DNA of 64,000 nucleotides from Prorocentrum cordatum (Eukaryota; Sar; Dinophyceae; Prorocentrales; Prorocentraceae), in contig CAUYUJ010014321.1 of the NCBI GenBank assembly GCA_963575745.1, forward strand, positions 351,861 to 415,860, in the 5' to 3' direction. Below are positions 63,306-64,000 of this stretch, in pieces. The notes beneath the pieces were generated by a model. That model was given only the letters and a program-made list of their open reading frames with translations. It had not been told where the DNA came from and made no database searches. The first letter of the stretch is position 1. The number at the start of each line of letters is the position of its first letter. The translations under genes were made by a program, and so were the position numbers.

Positions 63306-64000
63306 CTATCTCCGAGCTATCTTTGAAGGACGCCACAGACGGCGCCTTCGGCTTCGCCCCCGCGCTCGCTGCGGCCGCGGTCCACGCCTGGCCTGGCGAC
63401 TGGCGCATTCTGGGCGCTATCTCCGAGCTATCTTGAAGGACGCCACAGACGGCGCCTTCGGCCTCGCCCCCGCGCCCGCTGCGGCCGCGGCCCACGCCTG
63501 GCGTGGCGCCTGGCGCACTCTGGGCACTATCTCCGAGCTATCTTTGAAGGGCGCCGCAGACGGCGCCTTGGGCCTCGCCCCCGCGCCCGCTGCGGCCGCG
63601 GCCCACGCCTGGCGTGGCGCCCGGCGCACTCTGGGCACTATCTCCGAGCTATCTTTGAAGGACGCCACAGTCGGCGCCTTCGCTGTAGCCTTTGCGCCCG
63701 CTGCGGCCGCGGCCCACGCCAGGCGCGCCTCGGGCGCTCGTTGGCGCTATCTCCGAGCCATCTTTGAAGGATGCCACAGTCGGCGCCTTCGCTGTAGCCT
63801 TTGCGGCCGCTGCGGCCGCCGCCCACGCCGGGCGTGGCTCGGGCGCTCGTGAGCGCTATCTCCGAGCTATCTTTGAAGGACGCCACAGTCGGCGCCTCCG
63901 CTGTAGCCTTTGCGGCCGCTGCGGCCGCCGCCCACGCCAGGCGTGCCGCGGGCGCTCGTGAGCGCTATCTCCGAGCTATCTTTGAAGGACGCCACAGTCG
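63306..64000 (+). repeat. 109-111-bp tandem repeat leaving the window
   Basis: CTATCTCCGAGC starts units at 63306, 63417, 63527, 63638, 63747, 63856 and 63965. Each holds TTTGAAGGACGCCACAG and GCTGCGGCCGC. The first three units are nearly in frame with each other (37 residues), giving an alanine-rich reading, but later units are 109 bp and break this, so coding is not supported. Confidence 0.88.

Overview
The window looks like nuclear DNA of a dinoflagellate (Symbiodiniaceae-like or a relative). No single marker proves this. The evidence is a DUF7869-type protein ending in a GCSKCR...CKEC ribbon, a cytosine-5 DNA methyltransferase-like gene carried by what looks like a transposon, four genes all on one strand, short introns, many interstitial TTTAGGG blocks and very heavy repeat content. 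No rRNA, tRNA, spliced-leader RNA or ordinary housekeeping gene was recognised.

Positions 1-36371 are a mosaic of repeat modules. Most of it is a diverged satellite of about 178 bp, arranged in blocks of roughly 1-1.7 kb. Each block is headed by a GC-rich hairpin (about 28 copies, nearly all on the + strand) whose stem varies in a compensatory way. Shorter class II and class III modules and a GC-rich module of about 400 bp ('module B') are interspersed. A 5'-truncated LINE-type retrotransposon on the - strand (7331-11046) sits exactly inside one hairpin, and a second truncated copy of the same family runs off the left edge. The LINE ORF has WADN instead of YADD in reverse-transcriptase motif C and appears to carry a circularly permuted RNase H domain. 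A 0.92-kb inverted repeat (29607-30534 and 33604-34525) encloses a run of module B copies.

Positions 36372-37411 are a 13-bp G-rich minisatellite, TTTAGGG repeats and a spacer module. Positions 37412-48479 are the main discovery: an 11.07-kb element with terminal inverted repeats (first 32 bp identical), inserted into a 10-bp minisatellite whose uninterrupted counterpart is present at 54.2-55.2 kb. The element carries four + strand genes: a DUF7869-like protein (candidate transposase), a C5-methyltransferase-like protein, a large unknown protein with a probable 42-nt intron, and a tryptophan-rich/coiled-coil protein. Every intergenic space contains small hairpins of the form GTGGGC-loop-GCTCGC that fold only when G-U pairs are allowed. 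A plausible reading is a self-contained DNA transposon with its own DNA-methylation gene.

Positions 48480-64000 are repeat units without a credible gene: 10-bp minisatellites, three copies of two spacer modules, five copies of a larger unit of about 2-3 kb closed by TTTAGGG arrays, a 97/122-bp repeat array at 57.5-59.2 kb and a 109-111-bp tandem repeat that leaves the window on the right. The long open frames there are a by-product of repeat units that contain no stop codon.
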